From contig CBDUZS010000005.1 of the NCBI GenBank assembly GCA_965371785.1, positions 5,107 to 69,106 of the forward strand: a stretch of DNA of 64,000 bases. The letters are read 5' to 3'. The position numbers were made by a program, and so were the translations under genes. Positions 8,505 to 16,387 of this stretch are shown here, in pieces. Position 1 is the stretch's first letter; each line of letters starts with the position of its first letter. Under the pieces are notes generated by a model that saw only the letters and a program-made list of their open reading frames with translations, did not search any database and had not been told where the DNA came from. The DNA comes from CBDUZS01 sp965371785 (GTDB lineage: Bacteria; Fermentibacterota; Fermentibacteria; Fermentibacterales; JCC-6).

Positions 8505-9254
8505 ATGCGGATACGTAACAAACCAAGGGCAAGCGGAGAGATCACTGATTCCTCCATGTCCGATATTGCGTTTCTTCTGCTGATATTCTTCCTGGTCACG
8601 ACTACCTTCGAAGTGCAGAAGGGCATCTCCTACAAGCTTCCCAAGAAGCCCGACGAGAGGGTCGAAGAAGTTGTGATCGACGAGTCTAACAGGCTGGTCA
8701 TGACGATAAAGCAGTGGGGGCTCCACGAGTACGTCGCCCTGATAGATCAGGCGCCGGAAAATGGACCACTGCAGAGAGCCCGCGCGGGAGAGGATGTCAG
8801 TCTCGAAGACACCGTGCTCACCAACGGGATCATGAAACTTGCAGCTGACAGGGCCGAAGCAATGGCCGTTGTCCGGAGCAGGCTTCTGAACAATCTCGAA
8901 GTTGCCAAGGGGGTTCCATCCGGAACCTTCTCCAGCCTGGAATCAGCCATTCAGGCAGAGAACCTGTTCACCCTGGTGCGTCCCGGAATCCTCCGGGAAT
9001 CCCTGGGGGGCGATACACCGATGGAGAACGATCCGATCTTTGGAGAAGTCGCCTTTGGTGATACACTGGTTCTCGCCGACCAGCGGCAGGGCGATATCGC
9101 CTCTGTCGTTCGGGAGAGTGAGCTGGTCGTCATTCTCAAGTTCTTCCCTGACTGTGATTACGACGGCATGATCACCGCGCTCGACATGCTGAGGCGCAAC
9201 GGTGTCAGCCGTACGGGAATCACCATCCAGGAGAGGCTTGGAGGTGGTGCCTGA
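8505..9254 (+). CDS. exbD: ExbD/TolR-family motor protein with enlarged periplasmic domain
   Basis: 249 residues, far longer than the usual 130-150. The N-terminal cytosolic tail leads to one helix beginning at the essential Asp (D20 in SDIAFLLLIFFLV), the proton-carrying residue. The periplasmic part is expanded: an extra segment (roughly residues 75-175) sits between the first strand region and the typical ExbD C-terminal fold (FPDCDYDGMITALDMLRRNGV). It works with the ExbB above. The stop shares a base with the next ATG (TGATG at 9252-9256), so the two ExbD genes are translationally coupled. Confidence 0.92.
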   Translation: MRIRNKPRASGEITDSSMSDIAFLLLIFFLVTTTFEVQKGISYKLPKKPDERVEEVVIDESNRLVMTIKQWGLHEYVALIDQAPENGPLQRARAGEDVSLEDTVLTNGIMKLAADRAEAMAVVRSRLLNNLEVAKGVPSGTFSSLESAIQAENLFTLVRPGILRESLGGDTPMENDPIFGEVAFGDTLVLADQRQGDIASVVRESELVVILKFFPDCDYDGMITALDMLRRNGVSRTGITIQERLGGGA

Positions 9255-9718
9255 TGAAACTGAGGAGGAGAATGGGAACAAGCGGTCACATCTTCACTGG
9301 AACTATGGCCGATATCGTCTTCCTGCTCCTGGTCTTCTTCATGGCCACTACACTCTTCAAGGAGGACAGTGGCCTGAGGGTACGTTTCCCGCAGGCACAC
9401 CCGGAAGTGATGAGTGAGCTCGGCAAACAGTTCCTCAGCGTGACCGTCTGGATCAAACAGATGGAACCGGGGAACGATGAAAGCGAGCTCATCGCCAGAA
9501 TTGGCGATTTCGACCTTCCGATCCATCAGGTTCCAGAGCAGCTTCGGAGGCTCAGCGAGAAGTACTGGCGTGAGCAGAACAAACACGTGGACATAATAGT
9601 GTTGAACATCGATCAGAGGGTCCCGATGGGCTCTATGGTCGAGCTGTTCAATTCCATGCGTTTCGAAGAACTCTACAGCATTCAGTTCAATGCAGTCGAG
9701 TTCGGAATCCAGTTTTAG
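9254..9718 (+). CDS. exbD: Second ExbD/TolR-family protein
   Basis: 154 residues, the standard ExbD size. The membrane helix starts with Asp20 (MADIVFLLLVFFMATTLF), aligning exactly with D20 of the previous gene. The periplasmic domain carries the usual distal part (DIIVLNIDQRVPMGSMVELFNSMR). Tandem, divergent exbD genes after one exbB are common in FCB bacteria and suggest a hetero-oligomeric ExbD pair in the motor. Start chosen at ATG 9254, overlapping the previous stop by one base. Confidence 0.92.
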   Translation: MKLRRRMGTSGHIFTGTMADIVFLLLVFFMATTLFKEDSGLRVRFPQAHPEVMSELGKQFLSVTVWIKQMEPGNDESELIARIGDFDLPIHQVPEQLRRLSEKYWREQNKHVDIIVLNIDQRVPMGSMVELFNSMRFEELYSIQFNAVEFGIQF

Positions 9719-9731
9719 GAAAGGGGGAAGC

Positions 9732-10403
9732 ATGTCCACCAAAGCAGAGAACAAGCTGAGACAGATGTCTTCCCGGGGAACGGAATGGGGCATTGTCGCA
9801 GGGCTGACCATTCTGTTGGTCTTCTTCGAACTGGTTCCCGCCAGCGAGATCGGCCGTCTATCCACCCGCACCACTGACTCGGAGATGGAAGCGGTCGATG
9901 CTGATATCGCCTTTGACGACGCTGTCGAGGAGCAGGAGGAAGAAGTACAGGAAGAACAGGAAGAGTTAGAGCAGGAGACGGAAGAACTGGTAGAGGAGCT
10001 CCAGACCGATGTGACCATTTCCCTGAGCGAGGATACCGAAGGGCTGTCAACGGTGGAAACCATTGCTCAGTCCGAGGAGCTTTCCTCAGGGCAGGCAGAG
10101 AGTACGGGCCCCCCGAGGTTCATGCCCGTCGAGGTGGTTCCGGTATGCACGTACAGACCCACTCCGTCATATCCCGAGATGGCAGCTCAGGCTGGTGTCG
10201 AGGGTGTTGTCACGCTCTGGGTTTACGTGAAGACCGATGGCACCGTTGCGGACGTTCAGCTCTACAACTCCAGCGGTCTGAGTTCGCTTGACGACGCAGC
10301 CGTATCGGCAGCATGGAACACGAGGTGGACCCCGGCACAGAACAACGGAATCTCCGTTGGCGTCTGGACCACTCTACAGTACGCTTTCACACTGACGGAT
10401 TGA
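9732..10403 (+). CDS. tonB: TonB-family energy transducer
   Basis: 223 residues from ATG 9732, preceded by AAAGGGGGAAG; an earlier in-frame Met at 9690 lies inside exbD and lacks a ribosome site. A short basic cytosolic tail and one helix (about 18-36) are followed by an extremely Glu-rich spacer (about 50-95) in place of the Pro-rich spacer of E. coli TonB. A canonical TonB C-terminal domain closes the protein (about 130-223; YPEMAAQAGVEGVVTLWVYVKTDG, then AAWNTRWTPA). It should span the periplasm and couple the ExbB-ExbD motor to the receptor at 4828. Confidence 0.92.
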   Translation: MSTKAENKLRQMSSRGTEWGIVAGLTILLVFFELVPASEIGRLSTRTTDSEMEAVDADIAFDDAVEEQEEEVQEEQEELEQETEELVEELQTDVTISLSEDTEGLSTVETIAQSEELSSGQAESTGPPRFMPVEVVPVCTYRPTPSYPEMAAQAGVEGVVTLWVYVKTDGTVADVQLYNSSGLSSLDDAAVSAAWNTRWTPAQNNGISVGVWTTLQYAFTLTD

Positions 10404-10436
10404 TGAAATGGACAGAGAGACAGAACTGACAAACAT

Positions 10437-10478
10437 GAGGCACATATCAGGAGGAGGGGATCCTCCGGGTATGTGCTC
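10437..10478 (+). other. Intercistronic stem-loop between tonB and a secreted-protein gene
   Basis: The outer stem pairs GAG(G)CACATA (10437-10446) with TATGTGCTC (10470-10478), with one bulged base; the inner stem pairs GGAGGA (10450-10455) with TCCTCC (10461-10466). No T-run follows. The hairpin lies 29 bases before the downstream ATG, and its inner arm contains a Shine-Dalgarno-like GGAGGA that would be hidden. Confidence 0.5.
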
Positions 10479-10506
10479 AGAGGAAGAATTGGAGGTGAAG
10501 GAGGGT

Positions 10507-12741
10507 ATGAGGAACCTCACGCGAAGCAGATTCCTGGTCCCTGTCCTGCTGGTGGTATTTCTACTGGCGGGAACGGGCGTGGCCAGGGAACTGCGCGAAC
10601 TCCCCATGCCGGAAGGCAACACTGACGCCAGACCACCCCTGGTCTGGGTACTTCACAATCTCAGTAACGTCTGGTGCGCCTTTCTCAACATTGGGGTTTA
10701 CGGTGATCCGTGGGAGAACTACCCAAGAATGGAATGGCCCGGAGGAGAGGGAAGCAATTACCTCTGGATAGGTAACATATGGTCCTGCGTCTACGGACCC
10801 GTTACACCGACTGGAACCGTGGCCAAGTACGCAAGCACTCCGGATTACTCAGCAGGCTGGGAACTCTGGCCTAGCGAGGGATGCCCGGTGGTCAAGCTGT
10901 CACCCGGCTCCATTGCTCTCGAGCAGTCGGAATACGGATACGATGACTGGGAACCCACCCAGAACGACGATCCCTACGGGATGAAAATCTACGAGTATAA
11001 CCTCGGCTGGGGCACGCCGGGATTCAACAACTTCATCGCAACCGATCACATCATCACCCATCACAGTGAGTTCGGCAATCCGGGAATACCTCTCGATGCC
11101 TTTTCCGTGTCCATAATGGGTGATTGCGATGTAGCCACTGCCGATGTGACAGATTGCCATCTGGATGACATGGTCTACTACGACGGCCATGCAATCTGGT
11201 GCAACGACCCCGACGCCACCTTCGAATACGAGTTCGATGGAGGGGTCAAGGCATCGGAGCAGGATATCTACACCTATCAGCAGAACCCCGATAACCCGCT
11301 GCCGCCGGAAGACCCTCAGAACGTCTTCTACTACTACAACTACATGGGCAGCGACAACATCCTCGACAACGATGTCGATGGCAACGGAGTGAGTGATCAC
11401 TTCACCGTCATCTTCAAGATAGAGATAGCGTCTGGCGACACGATCTTCGCGGTCGAGCCTAACACCGGTCTCGAGCTCTTCGCCGACGGCGCACCACCCG
11501 ACTGGTACGAGCACACAGTGGGCGATACCATCTACTGCGTGATTCCCAGAAACATGAGCAACATCTGGGATACCGATAACCCTGGAACCGGTGTCGACGA
11601 CTCCGGTGAACCGGAGCTGGATCCCCCGGTTAACGGTTTCATCGCATGGCGTCTGCTCGATTTCTGGATAAAGAAGGTCGATGGAACCATTGAGCGCCCG
11701 ATCGACGTTTACGGTGTGCCGATTGCCATGTCGCATTCCTGGTGGAACTGGGAGAGCGATCCTGGCAACGACATCGAGAAATACAACTACATGTGGGGAG
11801 AGAACCCGGATCAGAGCGGAAGGCACAGTGGACCTGCCTACTACGTTGACTGGACAGGCAATCCTAACGCACCCAGCGCATTCGAGCCCGTCAACGCCGG
11901 CCCGTTCCCCATCGTGCACGACAACCCCATCGCCCTTGGATACCCTCAGTTCGACTACAGGTTCCTGATATCCGCAGGTCCTGTAGAACTTGCTGACGGT
12001 GACAGCCTCCATTTCGTGGGCGGCTGGCTTGTAGGGCGCGGGCTTGCAGGGGCACGAGAAGTAGCGGACAACATGCTCGACGCCTACTACCGCGATGGCG
12101 GATGGGGTGTTCCGCAACTGCCGCCGTCACCAATCCTCTTCTACCAGGCAGGCGATGGTTTCGTGCAGCTCGAGTGGGGCGCGAACGCAGAGAGTTACAA
12201 CCCGTTCGGAGGCTACAACATCTACCGCTCGACCTTCGAGCCTTCGGGATGGACTCTCATGCGTACCGAAAGCTCCGGTACCAACAGCTGGACCGACACG
12301 TCGGTTCAGAACGGCTTCCCTTACTACTACGTCGTTACCGCTTACGATGAGGTCACGACCGTAGAGAGCACGAAGTCGAACTACAAACAGACACTCGAAG
12401 GCACTCCCGTTCCGGTTGTCCCATCCTGGACCGTCGATTCGGGCTGGATGGACAACGTTTCCGTGGTGCCCAACCCGTACAGGGGCTCGGCAGCATGGGA
12501 AGTCACGTACTTCGACAAGATAGCCTTCATCAACCTGCCGGCAATGTGCGACATCGACATCTACACGCTTGCGGGAGATCTGGTTATTACACTGGAACAC
12601 CGCAGCGCGTCAGGTGCGGTGGGCACGGCGTACTGGGATCTACTCAGTAGGAATACTCAGGAAGTCACTTCAGGTCTCTACATCTACCGTGTGGCGACTG
12701 AAAGTGATTTCGTGATCGGCAAATTTGCCATCATCAGATAG
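10507..12741 (+). CDS. Large secreted protein with Fn3 domain and type-9-like C-terminal sorting domain
   Basis: 744 residues from ATG 10507, behind GGAGGTGAAGGAGGG; the frame extends back to 10408 but without a signal sequence. The signal peptide is at about 1-26 (VPVLLVVFLLAGTGVA). The body is long, acidic, and rich in aromatics, Asp and Asn, without a recognisable catalytic motif. A fibronectin type III domain lies near 540-640 (PPSPILFYQAGDGFVQLEWG, YYYVVTAYDE). The C-terminal about 85 residues form a FlgD-like Ig/T9SS type A-like domain (VVPNPYRGSA, IYTLAGDLV, TSGLYIYRV) ending GKFAIIR. It is probably surface-displayed by the system that uses the PorV-like protein 12 bases downstream. 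Function unknown. Confidence 0.85.
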   Translation: MRNLTRSRFLVPVLLVVFLLAGTGVARELRELPMPEGNTDARPPLVWVLHNLSNVWCAFLNIGVYGDPWENYPRMEWPGGEGSNYLWIGNIWSCVYGPVTPTGTVAKYASTPDYSAGWELWPSEGCPVVKLSPGSIALEQSEYGYDDWEPTQNDDPYGMKIYEYNLGWGTPGFNNFIATDHIITHHSEFGNPGIPLDAFSVSIMGDCDVATADVTDCHLDDMVYYDGHAIWCNDPDATFEYEFDGGVKASEQDIYTYQQNPDNPLPPEDPQNVFYYYNYMGSDNILDNDVDGNGVSDHFTVIFKIEIASGDTIFAVEPNTGLELFADGAPPDWYEHTVGDTIYCVIPRNMSNIWDTDNPGTGVDDSGEPELDPPVNGFIAWRLLDFWIKKVDGTIERPIDVYGVPIAMSHSWWNWESDPGNDIEKYNYMWGENPDQSGRHSGPAYYVDWTGNPNAPSAFEPVNAGPFPIVHDNPIALGYPQFDYRFLISAGPVELADGDSLHFVGGWLVGRGLAGAREVADNMLDAYYRDGGWGVPQLPPSPILFYQAGDGFVQLEWGANAESYNPFGGYNIYRSTFEPSGWTLMRTESSGTNSWTDTSVQNGFPYYYVVTAYDEVTTVESTKSNYKQTLEGTPVPVVPSWTVDSGWMDNVSVVPNPYRGSAAWEVTYFDKIAFINLPAMCDIDIYTLAGDLVITLEHRSASGAVGTAYWDLLSRNTQEVTSGLYIYRVATESDFVIGKFAIIR

Positions 12742-12753
12742 GGAGGAGGGACC

Positions 12754-13737
12754 ATGAAACTAACAAGCGCAGTTCTTACAGTAGCGGTCGCCGTCTTCCT
12801 GCTGTTCCCTGCCTCTGTTGAGGCATCAGCCTATGCGAAGGTAGGAACCTCCGGTGCCCAGTTCCTGAAACTGGGAATGGGTACGCGCGGGGCAGGCATG
12901 GCAGGTGCGTTCATCGCGAGCGCAGACGACGCCAGTGCTGCATACTGGAATCCCGCCTGCCTGGTGAGGGTATCGGGAACCCAGGTGCAGTTCAGCGGGA
13001 CCCAGTGGTTCGCCGACGTTCTGTACGGTGCAGCCAACGTGTCCCATCACGTACCGAATCTCGGTACGTTCGGGCTGCAGTTCGGTCTGCTCACTTCCGG
13101 TGATATGGATGTAACAACCGTCGAGGAACCTCAGGGCACAGGTGAGACGTTCACATGCTCTGATATGGTCATCGGTATATCCTACGCCAGGAAGCTGACA
13201 GATCGGTTCAGTGCCGGTCTCACGCTGAAATACGTCCGTGAGAGCTGGGATGACGTCAGTGCCGGAGGGCTTGCCGTCGACATCGGCACGCTCTACGACA
13301 CGGGTTTCAGAACGCTTCGCATTGGCATGACCATTCAGCACTTCGGTGGTGAACTCACGCCGGATGGCGAATACACTACCTGGAACAGCGGCCAAGACTC
13401 AACACTTGCATACGAGTCTTACTCCATGCCGATGACCTTCAAACTGGGTCTTGCCATGGATGTAATCGACCGCGGGCCCAACTTTCTCACGGTGGAGGTC
13501 AATGGTGTACACCCGGCCGACAACGTAGAGCAGGTCAACGTAGGGGCCGAGTACTGGTACAACAACATGGTAGCCGTCCGAGGAGGCTATCGGATCAATA
13601 CGGATGAAGAAGGTCTCACAGCCGGTGCGGGGTTCCGTATCCCTCTCGGTGACAAGACCATCACCCTTGACTACGCTTACGCCGACTGGAACAAGCTGGA
13701 CATGGTCCACAGAGCCAGTATCGGCATAGCGTTCTGA
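12754..13737 (+). CDS. PorV/PorQ-family outer-membrane beta-barrel protein
   Basis: 327 residues, 12 bases after the previous stop, with GGGAGGAGG upstream. Signal peptide about 1-24. The mature N-terminus has the family pattern of an Ala-rich start, a Gly-rich repeat and an Asp-Asp-Ala run (GTSGAQFLKLGMGTRGAGMAGAF, ADDASAAYWNPA), followed by FadL-like barrel strands and a C-terminal aromatic (HRASIGIAF). In Bacteroidetes PorV shuttles type-9 cargo and PorQ has a related role. The gene lies directly after one type-9-like cargo gene and shortly before others, which supports a secretion role. Which of PorV and PorQ it matches better cannot be decided by eye. Confidence 0.85.
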   Translation: MKLTSAVLTVAVAVFLLFPASVEASAYAKVGTSGAQFLKLGMGTRGAGMAGAFIASADDASAAYWNPACLVRVSGTQVQFSGTQWFADVLYGAANVSHHVPNLGTFGLQFGLLTSGDMDVTTVEEPQGTGETFTCSDMVIGISYARKLTDRFSAGLTLKYVRESWDDVSAGGLAVDIGTLYDTGFRTLRIGMTIQHFGGELTPDGEYTTWNSGQDSTLAYESYSMPMTFKLGLAMDVIDRGPNFLTVEVNGVHPADNVEQVNVGAEYWYNNMVAVRGGYRINTDEEGLTAGAGFRIPLGDKTITLDYAYADWNKLDMVHRASIGIAF

Positions 13738-13749
13738 GGAAACTGGAAA

Positions 13750-13779
13750 ACCGGTCGGCGGGGGCTACCCCGCCCCGGT
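13750..13779 (+). other. GC-rich intercistronic hairpin
   Basis: The outer stem ACCGG/CCGGT (13750-13754 with 13775-13779) stacks, across a 2-base bulge, on an inner stem GGCGGGG/CCCCGCC (13757-13763 with 13768-13774) with a GCTA loop. It lies between the PorV-like gene and the GWxTD gene, just before the ribosome site GGAAGGAA. There is no T-run. It may attenuate or protect the mRNA. Confidence 0.55.
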
Positions 13780-13792
13780 CGGAAGGAATCTG

Positions 13793-14968
13793 ATGGTTCT
13801 CATGGCGACTTTGATGCTCAGCGGATTGACAGGTTTTCAGGTCTCCTGGACCATAGAGCCTGCAACCTTGCAGACCGACGGTCTGATCGACCTGGAGATC
13901 ACCATCGTAGATGGAGATCTGCTGTTCATCATGGATTCCGGGGAAGAGGCTGCATCCTACGAGGTTGTCGCTTCCCTGGATGACGGCAGCTTTGATCGTG
14001 CCAGTGGTACGATCACGAGATCCGATCTGCCCTTCGTGGAACATCTGTCACTCTCCAGCGATGAACCGGGTGACCACATGGTCTACCTCGTTTTCGGTGA
14101 TCTGGAATCCGCGCGAAGGAGGAGATGGCAGGAGGAGATTGAGATTCCGCTGATCGATCAGCTGAGCTGGTCATCAGGGAGTATCCAGATCCCTTCCGTA
14201 TCTCCCATTCGGTCAAAGGGTTCAATCGCGGTGCTCTGGGAAGTGTATTCACCCTCACAGATCAGTGATACAGGTTCTGTGAGGGCTGCCTACCTTCTCC
14301 ATGATCGCGGTAATCATCCGATGGGCGAGGGCTGGATGACCGAGGTTGCTTCGGAAAGTGACGGCCTGCTCTTCTCAGCCGAGCTGTCCCTTGACGGAGT
14401 CGATGCCGGTGAGTTCGAGATCACAACCGCCGCTTTCCTGAGCGACGAAATGATAACCTCATCCCATCGCACCATCAGAGTGCTGCAGAACTGGGACGTC
14501 TGGGGTGAGAACCGGGACGACACCATCAGGCTGGTGAGACCTATTGCCACGAATGCCGAGTTGAATGAGATCGAGGACGCAGCCAACACTGGAGAGAGAC
14601 TGATCGTGATGTCGGATTTCTGGCTGAAACGCGATTATTCTCCTCTCGTTCGTGGTAACGAATTCCTCGAAGAGTACCTGAGGAGACTGGACTACATCTC
14701 TCTCTCCTTCTCGGTTCACAATATCAGTGGAATCGCCACCGATCAGGGCATGGTCTATGCCCTTCTCGGAGAACCTGATATCGTTGAGGACAGACCGATT
14801 GAACTGTCGACCAGCCCATATCAGATCTGGACGTATTTCTCTCCTGCCGCAACGATTGTGTTCGTGGACAAGGGCGGGTATGGCCAGTACGAACTCAATA
14901 CTCCCTGGGAGGATGTCACAAGTGCATACGAGCACATGGATATCTGGAGGGCATATGAGAGCTTCTAG
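13793..14968 (+). CDS. GWxTD-family protein, first of two, with a degenerate motif
   Basis: 391 residues from ATG 13793; the N-terminus is a short hydrophobic export signal (MVLMATLMLSGLTGFQ). Residues 25-230 are beta-rich with many short repeats; residues 280-391 correspond to the GWxTD domain. That domain shows the framework QGMVYALLGEPD, YQIWTYFSP and FVDKGGYGQYEL, but the name-giving motif reads GIATD, with Ile for Trp. GWxTD proteins are exported proteins of unknown function, usually found in FCB and related bacteria. The last codons overlap the start of the second copy by 14 bases. Confidence 0.8.
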   Translation: MVLMATLMLSGLTGFQVSWTIEPATLQTDGLIDLEITIVDGDLLFIMDSGEEAASYEVVASLDDGSFDRASGTITRSDLPFVEHLSLSSDEPGDHMVYLVFGDLESARRRRWQEEIEIPLIDQLSWSSGSIQIPSVSPIRSKGSIAVLWEVYSPSQISDTGSVRAAYLLHDRGNHPMGEGWMTEVASESDGLLFSAELSLDGVDAGEFEITTAAFLSDEMITSSHRTIRVLQNWDVWGENRDDTIRLVRPIATNAELNEIEDAANTGERLIVMSDFWLKRDYSPLVRGNEFLEEYLRRLDYISLSFSVHNISGIATDQGMVYALLGEPDIVEDRPIELSTSPYQIWTYFSPAATIVFVDKGGYGQYELNTPWEDVTSAYEHMDIWRAYESF

Positions 14969-16283
14969 ACAGCTTCTCCCGTTGCTGCTAATGACAGGTC
15001 TGGCCGCCGCTTCAGGGCTCGCTTCGATAAGCCAGGGTGATATCACCTTTGCAATCGACACGGCCGTGTTCTCCCTGGTGCCGGGATCTGATTCCCTTGT
15101 ACTGGAAGTCTACCAGGAGATCGATGTGGAGCAGTTCGCGTTCGATGCCTCCGGACTCAGCCTGTTCACGACCGAAGCCTATCTGCTGGATACTTCGGGC
15201 GACACCACGGTGATCCAGAGATGGAACTCCGAGGTCGAATGGAGCAGGGGAAGATCGGTAGTGAATGGAACTCTCATACCTGTTTCCTCAGGGGAATACG
15301 TTCTCGTAGTCGTCGTATCCGACAGAGGAAATGGACGACAGGGCACCGTGGAGCGGGATATTCTGATAGATATCCCCGAAACGGTTAGTCAGATCGAGCT
15401 TGCCAGGTTCGTGATGCCGGCCAGTGATGAATCCTCGAACGTTCTGCGAAAGGGCGGAGTGATAGTCTATCCCGCCGCTGACAGCAGGTTCGTTCTCCCG
15501 GGGGAATCACTTGCATTCGTCTATCTCGAAATCTACAATGCAGGCGGCATGACTTACTCCCTGCAGAGCAGACTCGTCTCTCCCACCGGGGAGACGCTCT
15601 TCGCCAGACCCTGGAATTCATTCGAGATTCCTGACGGGATGTCAGTTGTCGGTATTCTCGACAGTCTTGATCTTTCCGCCGCAGCTGGAACCGGTCTTTA
15701 CAGGATACGGGTATTCCTTGCTGCCGGTTCGGACACTCTTGTTGTCGAGAAACCGCTCATGATATCCCGGATGTCGGTTCAGGAGGAGATAGCTGCTGCA
15801 CCGGTGGATTCTTCCGCCAGGTGCACCGAACAGCTTGCCCTTCTTCTTTCCGAAGGGGAACTGGATATCTTCGGGCATCTGGACGAAGCCGCGAGAAACA
15901 GGTTCTACGACGAGTACTGGAGTTCGAGCAGTTCTGAAAGGGTTGTGTTCGAATCGAGATGCCGTGAGAGCAACAGATTCTCATTCCTCGGCAGAGAGGG
16001 ATGGCAAACCGACCGGGGGCGGGTGTACGTGAAGTACGGTGTTCCCGACGACAGAGAGATAGTACCGCTTACGAGTGGTCAGGTCCCGTACGAAATCTGG
16101 CGCTACTACTCTGGTGGTGGCGACGAGTTCGTATTCGTGGATACTGATGGAAGTGGTAGTTACCTTCAGGTCTACTCCACAGTTGATGGAGAGATCAGCT
16201 TTGACAACTGGCAGGATTTCCTTTCTCCGATCGGTGGCTCCAGATCGGGAGCCTCATACGGTGGAGCGGGAGGGTACCTGTAA
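14955..16283 (+). CDS. GWxTD-family exported protein, second copy
   Basis: 442 residues from ATG 14955 (GGAGG five bases upstream); the same frame is open much further back, but only antisense to nothing and without a start signal. Signal peptide about 1-22 (LLPLLLMTGLAAASG). The central region is beta-rich. The GWxTD domain is intact: GWQTD at 349-353, then RGRVYVKYGVPDD, YEIWRYYSGG, FVFVDTDGSGSY. The preceding helix-rich stretch (QLALLLSEGELD...RNRFYDEYWSS) is also typical of the family. Compared with the first copy the motif residues are kept, so this one is likely the functional reference. The tail ends in a Gly/Ser-rich stretch. Confidence 0.85.
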   Translation: MRASRQLLPLLLMTGLAAASGLASISQGDITFAIDTAVFSLVPGSDSLVLEVYQEIDVEQFAFDASGLSLFTTEAYLLDTSGDTTVIQRWNSEVEWSRGRSVVNGTLIPVSSGEYVLVVVVSDRGNGRQGTVERDILIDIPETVSQIELARFVMPASDESSNVLRKGGVIVYPAADSRFVLPGESLAFVYLEIYNAGGMTYSLQSRLVSPTGETLFARPWNSFEIPDGMSVVGILDSLDLSAAAGTGLYRIRVFLAAGSDTLVVEKPLMISRMSVQEEIAAAPVDSSARCTEQLALLLSEGELDIFGHLDEAARNRFYDEYWSSSSSERVVFESRCRESNRFSFLGREGWQTDRGRVYVKYGVPDDREIVPLTSGQVPYEIWRYYSGGGDEFVFVDTDGSGSYLQVYSTVDGEISFDNWQDFLSPIGGSRSGASYGGAGGYL

Positions 16284-16350
16284 TGGAAGTGAAGGGTGAA
16301 AGATGTCCGGCGGTTCATCCGTCCCGGGCAAGAGAAGTATTCGATAGTCA

Positions 16351-16365
16351 GGTGACATGTTCACC
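16351..16365 (+). repeat. Short perfect inverted repeat upstream of the protease-like gene
   Basis: GGTGA-CATGT-TCACC, a 15-base dyad 22 bases before the ATG at 16388. It could be an operator half-site pair or a small mRNA stem next to the ribosome site GAGGAGG. No other support. Confidence 0.3.
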
Positions 16366-16387
16366 ATTGTGTCCGAGGAGGTTAAAT

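Noticed and set aside
10900..12117. 405-codon open frame on the minus strand
   Set aside because: Antisense shadow of the secreted Fn3 protein; no ribosome site, signal or family motif.
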